Assembly: GCF_024294805.1 (NCBI RefSeq)
Contig: NZ_JANCLU010000008.1
Location: 124,001 to 188,000 of the forward strand
Origin: Alsobacter ponti
GTDB lineage: Bacteria > Pseudomonadota > Alphaproteobacteria > Rhizobiales > Beijerinckiaceae
Reading direction: 5' to 3'
DNA length: 64,000 nt
The notes below the pieces were generated by a model. That model did no database searches and was not told where the DNA came from. It saw nothing but the letters and a program-made list of their open reading frames with translations. This document shows positions 27,562 through 38,775 of this stretch, one piece after another. Numbering within the stretch: the stretch's first letter is position 1; every line of letters begins with the position of its first letter. Made by a program: the position numbers and the translations under genes.

Positions 27562-28667
27562 GCGGCTCTCCCCTTCCGGCCGGCGTCGGACGCCAGCGCC
27601 GCGTGCAGCCGCGCCATGCGGCCGGCCATGGCCTCCACCGTGTAGCGCCGGGCGCGGCGGCCCGCCTTGGCGGCAAGCGTGGCGCGCAGCGCCTCGTCGC
27701 GCAGCACGGCGTCCAGCGCCTGCGCGAACGCCGCGTCGTCGCGCGGCGGGGCGAACAAGGCCGCGCCGTCCCACAATTCGCGGAAGGTGGGGATGTCGGA
27801 GAGCACCAGCGCGCAGCCGGCCTGCGCCGCCTCCAGAACGCCGAGGCCGAACGGCTCATAGAGGGCGGCGGAGGCGAACACCGGCGCGTCGCGCAGCCAC
27901 AGCCGCATCTCCGCCTCGCCCAGCGGGCCGAGCGCGCGGGCGTGGCGCAGCGCCGCCTCGCCGCCATGCGGCGCGCGCAACGGGCCGGCGGCCAGCACCG
28001 GCCAGGCGAGGCGCGCCGCCGCGCGGTCGAGCGTGGCGACGTCCTTGCCCTCGTCCCACAGACGGCCGGCAGTGAGCGCGAAAAGTTCGTGTGTCCCGGC
28101 CGGCGCGTCGGAACGCGGCGGCGGGGCGCGGCCGTTGCGCGCCACGGCGGGCGGGCGGCGCAGCCCGTAGGCTTCCGCCACGGCGCGGGCGAAGGCGGCG
28201 CTCGGCGCGACCACGGCGTCGACGGCGCGCAGCCCGTCGGCGGCCATCTCGACGCGCCAGCGGAAGTCCTCCGGCAGGGCGGCGTCGCCCTTCACGGCGC
28301 GGTGCCAGGTGGCGAGGCAGGAATGGTGGACGCCGAGGCAGGGCACGGGGAAGGCCGCGCCCGCCGCCAGCGCCGGCGCGTGCAGCTGCACGAGGTCGGC
28401 CTCCACCTCGCCGGCCAGCGCGGCGAGCCGCGCCCCGGCGTGCGCCACCTCGGCACGGTCGGTCGCGGTCCAGTCGAGCGGCAGCCCGGTGCGCGCCAGG
28501 CGCAGCCCCGGGATCGCCCGCGCGGCGGCCTCCTGCGCCGCGTCGGGCTCGGGGCCGAGCACGGCGAGGATTGTCTCGGTCCCGTGCGCGGCGAGGCCGC
28601 GCGCCAGGTCGAGCGCGTAGGTCCAGACGCCGCCCACGGCGTCAGTCGTCATCAGCAGCCGCGTCAT
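27558..28667 (-). CDS. Glycosyltransferase family 4
   Basis: 369 residues. The N-terminus MTRLLMTTDAVGGVWTYALD is the glycine-rich acceptor-domain start of GT4 enzymes. The donor domain has FALTAGRLWDEGKDVATLD and the EX7E element EPFGLGVLE followed by AAQAGCALVLSDIPTFRELW. It lies 47 bases after the B12-radical SAM gene and overlaps paralogue 4 by 4 bases. It is probably one of the earlier sugar transfers given its place in the operon, but gene order does not fix reaction order. Confidence 0.89.
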   Translation of the reverse strand: MTRLLMTTDAVGGVWTYALDLARGLAAHGTETILAVLGPEPDAAQEAAARAIPGLRLARTGLPLDWTATDRAEVAHAGARLAALAGEVEADLVQLHAPALAAGAAFPVPCLGVHHSCLATWHRAVKGDAALPEDFRWRVEMAADGLRAVDAVVAPSAAFARAVAEAYGLRRPPAVARNGRAPPPRSDAPAGTHELFALTAGRLWDEGKDVATLDRAAARLAWPVLAAGPLRAPHGGEAALRHARALGPLGEAEMRLWLRDAPVFASAALYEPFGLGVLEAAQAGCALVLSDIPTFRELWDGAALFAPPRDDAAFAQALDAVLRDEALRATLAAKAGRRARRYTVEAMAGRMARLHAALASDAGRKGRAA

Positions 28668-28714
28668 CGTCCCGTCGTCTCCCCCCCTGTCTCCACCGTC
28701 TCCCATGCGCGCGT

Positions 28715-30007
28715 TCACGCCTGGGAGCAGCGGGCCTCCAGCGCCGGCAGCGGCAGAGGGCGCTGGTCCTGGATGTCGCTGAAGTGGTCGAACTGGCGAA
28801 GGTAGTGCTCGTGCGCGCGCTCCCAGGCGCGCTCGTCCGGCTGGCCCCACAGGCGGCGATAGTCGGGCGAGCTGGGGTAGGGGTAGAGCGGCACCGGGTC
28901 GTTGGCCCACACGCCGTGGGCCTGCAGCTTGGCCCGCCACGTCGCCACCAGCTCGGCGTCGTCGTCGGCCATGGCGATCAGGTTGGCCTGCACGAACGGC
29001 ACGCGCCGGCGCGCGTGGATCAGCCGCTCGGTCAGCTCGTCCGTGGAAAGGCGGCAGTTCTTGTCGAGCGCCGCGCGCCCTTCGACGGTGAGGCTTTCGA
29101 CTCCCGCCTCGATGGAGACGCAGCCGGCCCGCCCGAGCAGGTCGAGCATGTCGGGCTTCCACAGGTCAATGCGGGTCTGGATGCCGAAGCGCACGTCGCG
29201 CTCGACGAGCGCCTCCAGAAGCGCCTTCTGCGGCAGGAAGATCTCGTCGATGAAATAGAGGTAGCGCACGCCCTGCGCGATCAGCCCGTCGATCTCCTCG
29301 ATCAGCGGCGCGAGGTCGCGGCGGCGATACTTGTCGCGGAAGTCGATCTTGGCGCAGAAGCTGCACGTGTAGGGGCAGCCGCGCGAGGCCTCGACCTCGG
29401 CGCCGGGGCCGACGGGCGCGGCCTCGAAGCGATGGTGGTGGTGGTGGTGGCGCGCCACCCACTCCGCCGGCCAGGTCAGCGCCGGCAGGTCCGTGAAGCG
29501 CGCGGCGCGCGGCGCGCCGGTGACGCGGACGCCGTCGCCGTCGGGGAAGGCCACGCCCGGCACGTCGGCGAGCGGCCCGCCCCGCGCCAGCTGCGCCACG
29601 GTCTCCTCGCATTCGCCGCGCGCCACCACGTCGACGCCGAGCTTTCGCAAAGTGGTCTCCGGCGTGGCGGAGCCGTGCGGTCCCACCGCCACGGTGCGCC
29701 CGCCGCGACCGGCCAGCGCGTCCAGGAACTCGCGCGGCACGCGCAGCTCGGGCTGCGCGCAGCGCCAGAACAAGTAGGTCGGCGCGGTGGCCACCACCGT
29801 CATGTCGGGGCGGAAGGCGGCGACCTCCTCGGCCAGGTCGGCGTTGGGGATGTCGCAGATATGGCCGTCGACGAGCAGGCACTCGTGGCCTTCAGCCTCC
29901 AGCAGCGCCCGGCAATAGCCGAGCTCCAGCGGCAGATGCGGCTCGCGGCAGCCGAAATAGATGGAGTTCTCGAACGACCAGCGCGGATTGACGAGGGCGA
30001 CTCTCAT
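28715..30007 (-). CDS. B12-binding domain radical SAM enzyme (TIGR04295-like)
   Basis: 430 residues. An N-terminal cobalamin-binding-type Rossmann domain (MRVALVNPRW to about 160, with ECEETVAQL) precedes a radical SAM domain whose cluster motif is Cys211, Cys215, Cys218 (CPYTCSFC). FIDEIFLPQKALLEAL and VSIEAGVESLT fit a radical SAM barrel. Such enzymes do C-methylations and other rearrangements. The context suggests modification of a sugar or lipid. A natural run of six histidines (187-192) lies in the linker. The start overlaps the epimerase stop. I recall TIGR04295 as the matching family; the reaction is unknown. Confidence 0.88.
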   Translation of the reverse strand: MRVALVNPRWSFENSIYFGCREPHLPLELGYCRALLEAEGHECLLVDGHICDIPNADLAEEVAAFRPDMTVVATAPTYLFWRCAQPELRVPREFLDALAGRGGRTVAVGPHGSATPETTLRKLGVDVVARGECEETVAQLARGGPLADVPGVAFPDGDGVRVTGAPRAARFTDLPALTWPAEWVARHHHHHHRFEAAPVGPGAEVEASRGCPYTCSFCAKIDFRDKYRRRDLAPLIEEIDGLIAQGVRYLYFIDEIFLPQKALLEALVERDVRFGIQTRIDLWKPDMLDLLGRAGCVSIEAGVESLTVEGRAALDKNCRLSTDELTERLIHARRRVPFVQANLIAMADDDAELVATWRAKLQAHGVWANDPVPLYPYPSSPDYRRLWGQPDERAWERAHEHYLRQFDHFSDIQDQRPLPLPALEARCSQA

Positions 30008-31086
30008 TCCGCCGCCTCCACGCTGGGCCGCCCGCCGCCGCCGCCGCCGCGCTCTTCCTCGAGCCAGGCGGCGAGCCGTTCCAGGCCCTCGCGCCAGGCG
30101 AGCGGACGGCGCAGGCCGAGCCGGTCCATGGCGCGGCCCGTGTCGGACACGTAGTAGCGCTGGTCGCCGGCCCGCCAGTCGGCGTGGACGATGGCCGTCT
30201 CGCGCCCGACGAGCTCGTCGATGCGGCCGACGAGCTGGCGCAGGCTCACCGCGTTCTCCGGCCCGCCGCCGAGGTTGAAGGCGGTTCCGGCGACCTCCTC
30301 GATGCGCGCCCAGCAGGCGAGATAGGCGTCGACGCAGTCGCCGATCTCCAGCACGTCGCGCACCTGGCAGCCGTCGCCGTAGATGGTGATCGGCTGGCCG
30401 GCGAGCGCGCGGATGAGGAAGTGCGCCACCCAGCCCTGGTCCTCGGTGCCGCGCTGGCGCGCGCCGTAGATGCAGCTCATGCGCAGCACGGCGGAGGGGA
30501 TGCCGAAGGAGCGCGCGGCGTCGAGCACGTACTGGTCCGCCGCCCCCTTCGAGCATCCGTAGGGCGTGTGGAAGTCGAGCGGCCGGGCCTCCGACACGCC
30601 GTGGTCGCGCAGCGTCGGGTCCACCGGCACGTAGGCGTTGTCGGTGCGCTCCAGCGCGATGTCGGCGAGGTCGCCATAGACCTTGTTGGTGCTGGCGAAG
30701 ACGACGGGCACGCGCCCGTCGCGGCGGCGCAGCGCGTCGATGACGTTGAAGGTGCCGCCGAGATTGACGTCGAAATCCTCGCGCGGGTCGACGAGGCTCG
30801 TCGTCACCGCCACCTGCGCGGCGAAGTGGAAGACGGCGCAGGCCTCGCCCACGGCCGCGTCCACGGCGTCGCGGTCGCGCACGTCGGCGCGCACATGGCG
30901 GACGCGGTTGCCGTGCCGGCGCAGCAGCCAGTCGAGATTGGCCTCGACGCCCGGCCGCGCCAGCGCGTCGAGCACGATGACGTCGCGCCCGTCCGAGGCC
31001 AGCCGGTCGGCGAGGTTGGAGCCGATGAAGCCGGCGCCGCCGGTCACCAGCACCGGCCCGTCGGCGCTGTCGGGAGCGCCGCTCAT
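30004..31086 (-). CDS. NAD-dependent epimerase, CDP-paratose 2-epimerase (RfbE)-like
   Basis: 360-residue extended SDR. Features are GGAGFIGSN at 16-24, ASTNKVYGDL at 131-140, TPYGCSKGAADQYVLD with Tyr176 and Lys180, and RMSCIYGARQRGTEDQGW. These match the CDP-tyvelose (paratose 2-) epimerase branch more than GalE. It would produce an NDP-sugar for the cluster. The real substrate is uncertain because no CDP-glucose pathway enzymes are nearby. The C-terminus ends in a six-Gly stretch and PSVEAAE. The ATG overlaps the first gene of the operon by 4 bases. Confidence 0.86.
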   Translation of the reverse strand: MSGAPDSADGPVLVTGGAGFIGSNLADRLASDGRDVIVLDALARPGVEANLDWLLRRHGNRVRHVRADVRDRDAVDAAVGEACAVFHFAAQVAVTTSLVDPREDFDVNLGGTFNVIDALRRRDGRVPVVFASTNKVYGDLADIALERTDNAYVPVDPTLRDHGVSEARPLDFHTPYGCSKGAADQYVLDAARSFGIPSAVLRMSCIYGARQRGTEDQGWVAHFLIRALAGQPITIYGDGCQVRDVLEIGDCVDAYLACWARIEEVAGTAFNLGGGPENAVSLRQLVGRIDELVGRETAIVHADWRAGDQRYYVSDTGRAMDRLGLRRPLAWREGLERLAAWLEEERGGGGGGRPSVEAAE

Positions 31087-32195
31087 GCCACCAGACCCCG
31101 CTGCTCCAGCTCGCGGCGCGCCTCGTCGACGCGGTCGTGCGCGGTCTGGCGGGCGACCCATTCGGCGAGTTCGGCCAGTCCTTCCGAGAAATTGCGCGAA
31201 GCGCTGAAGCCCAGCATGTCGCGCGCCTTGCGCACGTCGCAGAAGCAGTGGCGGATGTCGCCGATGCGCGCCTTGCCGACCGTCTCGGGCTCGAGCTCCG
31301 GGCGGTCCATGGCGGCGGCCAGCATCTCGCCGATCTGCAGGATGGAGCGGTCCTCGCCGCTGCCGACGTTGAACACCTGCCCGGGCGCGCTCGGGTGCTC
31401 CAGCGCCAGCACGAAGGCGCGGGCCACGTCCTCGACATGCACGAAGTCGCGCCGCTGGCGGCCGTCCTCGAACACCATCGGCCGCTGGCCGTTGAGCAGG
31501 CGCGAGGCGAAGATGGCGAGCACCCCGGTATAAGGGTTGGAGAGCGCCTGGCCGGGCCCGTAGACGTTGAAGAGGCGTAGCGCCACGCCTTCCATGCCGT
31601 AGGCCGGGGCCAGCGTCATGGTGAGCTGTTCCTGCACGTACTTCGTCAGCGCGTAGACGGACGCCAAAGAGGGGCGCTTCCATTCCGGTGTCGGCACCGG
31701 GATCAGCGGCGCGCCCTCGGGGTCGAGCGGGTCCCAGCTCGCCTCCTCGGAGAGGCGCGGCGCGCGGCGGGCTTCCTCCACCGGAGCGCCGTCGCGCGTC
31801 ACGTAGAGGCCCTCGCCGTAGATGCTCATCGACGAGGCGACGACGACGCGGCGCACGTCGGAGTCGATCAGCTTCTGGTAGAGCGCGGCGGTGCCGAGGT
31901 CGTTGACCGAGACGTAGCGCTCCACCGCGTACATGCTCTGGCCGACCCCGACCTCGGCCGCGAGGTGGACGACCTTGTCGACGCCGACCAGCGCGCGCCG
32001 CAGCGCGTCGTCGTCGCGCACGTCGCCGACCACCAGCTCGGCCTCGGGCGGCAGGTCTTCGGGCGGCTGGCCCTGGTGGACCTGCTCGATCAGGCTGTCG
32101 AGGATGCGCACCTCGCAGCCCTTGCGCAGCAGCGCCCTCGTCACATGGCGTCCGATGAACCCGGCGCCGCCGGTGATCAAGATCCTCTCCGGCAC
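31083..32195 (-). CDS. NAD-dependent epimerase/dehydratase, first gene of the glyco-operon
   Basis: 370-residue extended SDR starting VPERILITGGAGFIGRHV (GTG start). It carries VVVASSMSIYGEG, SVYALTKYVQEQL with the catalytic Tyr and Lys, LRLFNVYGPGQ and FVHVEDVARAF. This is the GalE/dehydratase superfamily; the exact reaction is open. AAGGAGACGCGC directly before the GTG at 32193-32195 decides the start over upstream ATGs. It opens the 18-gene minus-strand run, with no clear promoter consensus visible upstream. Confidence 0.86.
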   Translation of the reverse strand: MPERILITGGAGFIGRHVTRALLRKGCEVRILDSLIEQVHQGQPPEDLPPEAELVVGDVRDDDALRRALVGVDKVVHLAAEVGVGQSMYAVERYVSVNDLGTAALYQKLIDSDVRRVVVASSMSIYGEGLYVTRDGAPVEEARRAPRLSEEASWDPLDPEGAPLIPVPTPEWKRPSLASVYALTKYVQEQLTMTLAPAYGMEGVALRLFNVYGPGQALSNPYTGVLAIFASRLLNGQRPMVFEDGRQRRDFVHVEDVARAFVLALEHPSAPGQVFNVGSGEDRSILQIGEMLAAAMDRPELEPETVGKARIGDIRHCFCDVRKARDMLGFSASRNFSEGLAELAEWVARQTAHDRVDEARRELEQRGLVA

Positions 32196-32725
32196 GCGCG
32201 CGTCTCCTTGGCCTGACCTTGCGGGGTTTGTCTCAGGATCGGAACCGCCCGGGGCGGCGGCGGGTTCCATCGCCTGGCGCATGGAAGGACCGGGGTCGGG
32301 CGTGGCCGTCGCCGTGGCAGGCGGACGCAATGAGGCGCGCCGGCAACCGCCCGCGCGGTTACGCCGCAGGCGGGAGGCGGCTCTTTAGGTTCGCCCTGCT
32401 TTTTTATGCGGGCCTCCGGCCCGCCCGTTCCCGGACCGGTGCAGCGTCAGCGGAACCGGAGCCGGGACCCAGCGCAATATGTCGCGCGTCAGCGCGTCAT
32501 CATGAAAAGGCTTTTGCAGCGCCGCTTCGCGGCATCATCCATGCGCGACCCCGGACACCCCTCCGCTTTCGCTCCGGGGTTCCGGGAACGGGCGGACTGG
32601 CGTCCGCCGTTTGCGCTGATGCTGCGGGGTTCCGGGGACGGGCGGACGAGGTCCGCCCTCTGGGTCCGGGGAACGGGGCGGGCGGGATGCCCGCCCGGCT
32701 TCGCGAATGGGTTGGGCGTGAACGC
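32196..32725. promoter_or_regulatory. Upstream region of the glyco-operon
   Basis: 530 bases between the operon start and the DUF1624 stop; both flanking genes are on the minus strand. It should hold the operon promoter, but I see no convincing -35/-10 pair. The part 32408-32696 is occupied by palindromic repeats. No credible gene is present. Confidence 0.4.
32408..32696. repeat. REP-like palindromic repeat family, four units
   Basis: Three direct units (32576-32608, 32626-32657, 32662-32696) each consist of a GGTTCCGGG-ACG-like head followed by a short GC hairpin of the type GGCGGA...TCCGCC or GGCGGG...CCCGCC. A fourth unit at 32408-32437 is the same element in inverted orientation. The head is conserved and the hairpin stems vary with compensating changes. 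Confidence 0.75.
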
Positions 32726-33799
32726 CTACTTGGCCGGCTCGGGCGCGGGCGCGGATTCGGCGGGGGAGTCGTCCATCTCCTGCCCCTTGCACATCAGCGC
32801 CGCGTCGCGGATGCGGAGGCGGTCGGCGTCGCTGGCGCGTCCCGCGAGCGAGCGGCCGGGAATGTCGGTGCCGGCGAGTTCGTTCGCGATGCACTGGCAG
32901 CCCGCCGCGCAATAGGCGGCGTCCGCGCCGGCGCCGCGGCATTCGGCGATGCAGGCTTCGACGAAGCGGTCGACCCGGGCGCCGGGCGCGGGCGCCGTGG
33001 CGCGCACCGGCAGGCCCACCGCGACGGCGAGCGACAGCAGCCCGAACAGAGCGGGCTGATGCACGAGGTAGATGACGAGGCTGTGCCGCCCGGCCCAGCG
33101 CAGGCCGCGCGACACCGGATCGGCGGCGGCCCAGCGCGCCAGCGCCGCGTCGAGCCCGGCCGCCAGGGCAAGCCGCGCCAGCGCCACGCCGCCCAGCACG
33201 ACGCCGAACCACGGGAAGATGGGCTCGAAGTCGTTGGTGCGCGGCAGCGAGGCCGAGAGCCCGAGCCACCACCAGGCCGGGCCGTCCAGCGTCGTCGAGA
33301 ACACGAAGGCCGGCAGCGCGAGCACGATTGCGGCGACGGCGGCCGTGAGCCAGACCGGCGCGCGCACGAAGGGCAGCGCCAGCACGCTCGACACCGCGAT
33401 GCAGTGCAGGATGCCGAAGAACACGAAGCTGTCGGCGTCCATCATCCACGTCGACAGCGAGACCAGCAGCGCGCCGCCGGCGACGAAGGCGAGCCGCGTC
33501 AGGAACGGCCCGCGCCGCACCCCGTCGCGGTGGGCCAGCACGAGGCCGACGCCGACGAGCGCGAGAAAGCTGCCGGCGATGAGCTTGGCGAAGAGCCGCC
33601 AGGCCGGGTCGATGCCGGCCTTGAGGCCGATGACGCCGAAGAACCCGAGGTCCCAGGTGAAGTGGTAGATCACCATCGCCACGATGGCGACGCCGCGCGC
33701 CACGTCGATGGCGGGGATGCGCGGCGTTGCGGCGGGGAACAGGGGGACGCCGGGCGCGGCGGCCGGCGGCGGGGGGAGGGTCGGCTGCGGGGCGGACAT
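32726..33799 (-). CDS. DUF1624 (heparan-alpha-glucosaminide N-acetyltransferase-like) membrane protein
   Basis: 357 residues. After a Pro/Ala-rich N-terminus, IPAIDVARGVAIVAMVIYHFTWDL is the start of the DUF1624 acyltransferase-type membrane domain; FGILHCIAVSSVLAL and SLVIYLVHQP are further family landmarks. About eight hydrophobic segments are visible. The C-terminus (from about residue 275) is a soluble part with five clustered cysteines (CIAEC, CAAGCQC) and a further Cys near the end. The substrate is unknown. It lies downstream of clpB on the same strand but is separated by a terminator. Confidence 0.85.
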   Translation of the reverse strand: MSAPQPTLPPPPAAAPGVPLFPAATPRIPAIDVARGVAIVAMVIYHFTWDLGFFGVIGLKAGIDPAWRLFAKLIAGSFLALVGVGLVLAHRDGVRRGPFLTRLAFVAGGALLVSLSTWMMDADSFVFFGILHCIAVSSVLALPFVRAPVWLTAAVAAIVLALPAFVFSTTLDGPAWWWLGLSASLPRTNDFEPIFPWFGVVLGGVALARLALAAGLDAALARWAAADPVSRGLRWAGRHSLVIYLVHQPALFGLLSLAVAVGLPVRATAPAPGARVDRFVEACIAECRGAGADAAYCAAGCQCIANELAGTDIPGRSLAGRASDADRLRIRDAALMCKGQEMDDSPAESAPAPEPAK

Positions 33800-33877
33800 G
33801 CAGCCTGTCTACGCGACGCCTCGGCCTCGCGCTACTGGGGGTCCGTGACGGAGGGCGCTCGCGGCGGCCGCGCGACG

Positions 33878-33907
33878 AAAAAACCCCGCCGGAGAGTCCG
33901 GCGGGGT
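33878..33907 (-). terminator. Rho-independent terminator of clpB
   Basis: On the minus strand a 9-10 base GC stem (CCCCGCCGGA / TCCGGCGGGG) is followed by TTTTTT. It lies about 40 bases after the clpB stop and before the DUF1624 gene. Confidence 0.9.
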
Positions 33908-33947
33908 TCGACGGTCGGGGCTCGCGCCCGGCTGGGCGCGGCGAGGC

Positions 33948-36581
<2,634 letters not shown>

Positions 36582-36773
36582 GGTGCTCCTCCTGCGGCCG
36601 CGCCGACCGCCCCCCCCGCCCGGCCGCCGCGCGGACAAGACCGCTTGCGGAAACCCTCGCGGGGATTAAAGCACGGACGGCGCTCCAATCGCGCGGAACC
36701 CTCCAGGAGGCGTCCCGCGCAGCTTATGTGGGTGTGTCATTTTCACAACGTAAGAGGCGAGGGCGAGAATTTC

Positions 36774-37544
36774 ATGACCACGGACCGGGCCTCCATCGTC
36801 GCCATCCAGCGCTACCCCGTGAAAGGCCTCTCGCCGGAGCCTCTGGCGCGCGTCGCCGTCACGCCGGGCGACCCGCTGCCGCACGACCGCCGCTACGCCG
36901 TCGAGAACGGCCCGTCGGGGTTCGACCCCGCCGCGCCGCGCCACCTCCCCAAGGTGGCGTTCCTCATGCTGATGCGCAACGAGGCGCTGGCGCGGCTCGA
37001 CGCCCGCTTCGACCCCGCCACGACGACCCTGACCGTCGCCGAGGGCGGACAGGAGCCGTTGCGGGCGGACCTGTCGACCACGGAGGGTCGCGACGCCGTC
37101 GCGCGCCTGCTCGAAGGCGTCGCCGGGAGCCAGATGCGCGGCCCCGCCCGCGTTCTGGAGGCGCCCGGCTTCAGCTTCTCGGACACGCCTCGCCGCGTCG
37201 TCTCGCTCATCAACCTCGCCAGCGTGCGGGCGCTGGAGCAGCGCATGGGCGCGCCGGTGGACCCGCTGCGCTTCCGGGGCAACCTGCACCTCGAAGGACT
37301 GCCGCCTTGGGGCGAGTTCGACCTGCTGGACCGGGAGTTGGCGACCGCCGCCGGCGTGCGGCTGCGCGTGGTCAAGCGCATCCAGCGCTGCGCGGCGACG
37401 CAGGTGGACCCGGTGACCGGCTTCCGCGACCTCGACATTCCCGGCGCGCTGGACCGCTTCTACGGCCACACCGATTGCGGCGTCTACGCCGAGGTGGTCG
37501 CGGGCGGCGAGCTGGCCGTCGGCGACGTGCTGGCCGCGCAGTAG
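36774..37544 (+). CDS. MOSC domain protein (mARC/YcbX-like)
   Basis: 256 residues. The N-terminal beta-barrel has IVAIQRYPVKGLSPE and LPHDRRYAVENG. The MOSC domain contains FRGNLHLEGLPPW, and RIQRCAATQVDPVTG carries the likely molybdenum-ligand cysteine. Such proteins bind molybdenum cofactor and act in reduction of N-hydroxylated compounds or in sulfur transfer. The ATG at 36774 follows GAGGCGAGGGCGAG. It is convergent with the SDR gene, 5 bases apart, with no room for a terminator. Confidence 0.9.
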   Translation: MTTDRASIVAIQRYPVKGLSPEPLARVAVTPGDPLPHDRRYAVENGPSGFDPAAPRHLPKVAFLMLMRNEALARLDARFDPATTTLTVAEGGQEPLRADLSTTEGRDAVARLLEGVAGSQMRGPARVLEAPGFSFSDTPRRVVSLINLASVRALEQRMGAPVDPLRFRGNLHLEGLPPWGEFDLLDRELATAAGVRLRVVKRIQRCAATQVDPVTGFRDLDIPGALDRFYGHTDCGVYAEVVAGGELAVGDVLAAQ

Positions 37545-37549
37545 CGCCG

Positions 37550-38680
37550 TCACGGGCCGGTGTGCCAGTTGTCCTCGCGAGACGGATCCTCCTCGCGCCG
37601 GCCCGCGACTCCGGTCGGACGCGCGGGCCGATAAGGGGGCGTCGGGCGGGCGGGGGCCGGGCGGCCGGCGTCGCGCCGCCTCCCCGCGCCCATCAGGGCT
37701 GACGCCGCCGCGGCGACGCCCGCCGCCACCACCAGGCTCGCCACCGGGTGCAGCGCCGCGCGGGTGTAGAGGCTGCGGTTGAACACCGGCCCGGGCTGAT
37801 GTCCGCGCACCTCGCCGCCGTGGCGGGTCGGGCGGTGCAGCGCGCCCTCGGGGTCGTGCGCCTGCCCCGGCCGCAGCTGCTCGCGCACGGCGCGCGTCTC
37901 GCCGTACATGTCCATCATGCGCGGCGCGAGCGTCCCCAGGCCGGTCATCAGCCGTCCCGCGCCGCCGACATAGATGTCGCGCGCCGGGTGCTCCGCCGCC
38001 TGCAGGATGGCGTAGGCTGCCTCCTCCGGCGCGTAGGCGGGGGCCGGCAGGCGCGGCTCGTGGCCGGTGTAGTTGCGCGCGTTCTGCGGGAACGGCGTGT
38101 CGATCGAGGTGGGCTTGATCAGCGTCACCGACACCGGCGCGCCCTCCTCCTCCAGCTCCATGCGCAGCGCGTCGGTGAAGCCCTTCACGGCGTGCTTGCT
38201 CGCCGCGTACATGCCCTGGATCGGGAGCGAGACGTCGGAGGCGACGCTGCCGAGGTTGACGATGGCCCCGCCCTTGCGCCGCAGATGCGCCGCCGCGACG
38301 GTCGAGCCGTGAACCACGCCCCAGAAATTGGTGTCGAACAGGCGGCGGTGGTCGTCGTCGGTCACCTGCATCAGCCGTCCCCAGATCGACACGCCGGCGT
38401 TGTTGACCCATGTGTCGAAACCGCCGAAGCGGCGCATCGCGGCCTCGCAGGCCTGCTGGACGTCTTCGCGCCGCCCGACATCGCCCTGCACGATCTCGAC
38501 CTGCGCGCCGCCTCGCTCGAGGTCGGCGGCGACGTCCTGCAGGGCCGGTCGGCCGCGCGCCATCAGCACCAGCCGCGCACCGCGCCGCGCCGCCTCGCGC
38601 GCCGTGGCGAGGCCGATGCCGCTGGTCGCGCCGGTGATGACGATGGTCTGTTCGGATAGGGGCTTGAGGGACACGGCCAT
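37550..38680 (-). CDS. Short-chain dehydrogenase/reductase with C-terminal membrane segment
   Basis: 376 residues. The classical SDR core has the TGATSGIGLATA nucleotide loop, NNAGVSIWG, SVASDVSLPIQGMYAASKHAVKGF (Ser-Tyr-Lys catalytic set) and KPTSIDTPFPQNA. After residue 280 is a family-typical extension with one hydrophobic segment (PVASLVVAAGVAAAASALMG) and an Arg/Pro-rich tail. CAGGAGGACCCGC precedes the ATG at 38678-38680, which rejects a longer start. The substrate is unknown. It lies 95 bases from ubiG on the same strand. Confidence 0.9.
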   Translation of the reverse strand: MAVSLKPLSEQTIVITGATSGIGLATAREAARRGARLVLMARGRPALQDVAADLERGGAQVEIVQGDVGRREDVQQACEAAMRRFGGFDTWVNNAGVSIWGRLMQVTDDDHRRLFDTNFWGVVHGSTVAAAHLRRKGGAIVNLGSVASDVSLPIQGMYAASKHAVKGFTDALRMELEEEGAPVSVTLIKPTSIDTPFPQNARNYTGHEPRLPAPAYAPEEAAYAILQAAEHPARDIYVGGAGRLMTGLGTLAPRMMDMYGETRAVREQLRPGQAHDPEGALHRPTRHGGEVRGHQPGPVFNRSLYTRAALHPVASLVVAAGVAAAASALMGAGRRRDAGRPAPARPTPPYRPARPTGVAGRREEDPSREDNWHTGP

Positions 38681-38775
38681 GCGCGGGTCCTCCTGATGCT
38701 TGCGGGGAGGGGTCCCGCCCGCAACGCCCCGGTTCCCGGCGATGTTCCCCGCGCGCGGGCTCGCCGGCCGGCCGT

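Noticed and set aside
29432-29449. The His6 run as vector or tag contamination
   Set aside because: It is internal to a conserved protein, in frame, with native sequence on both sides.
32576-32696. A CRISPR array
   Set aside because: Units are palindromic elements with variable stems, only three in line, without regular spacers of constant length and without cas genes.
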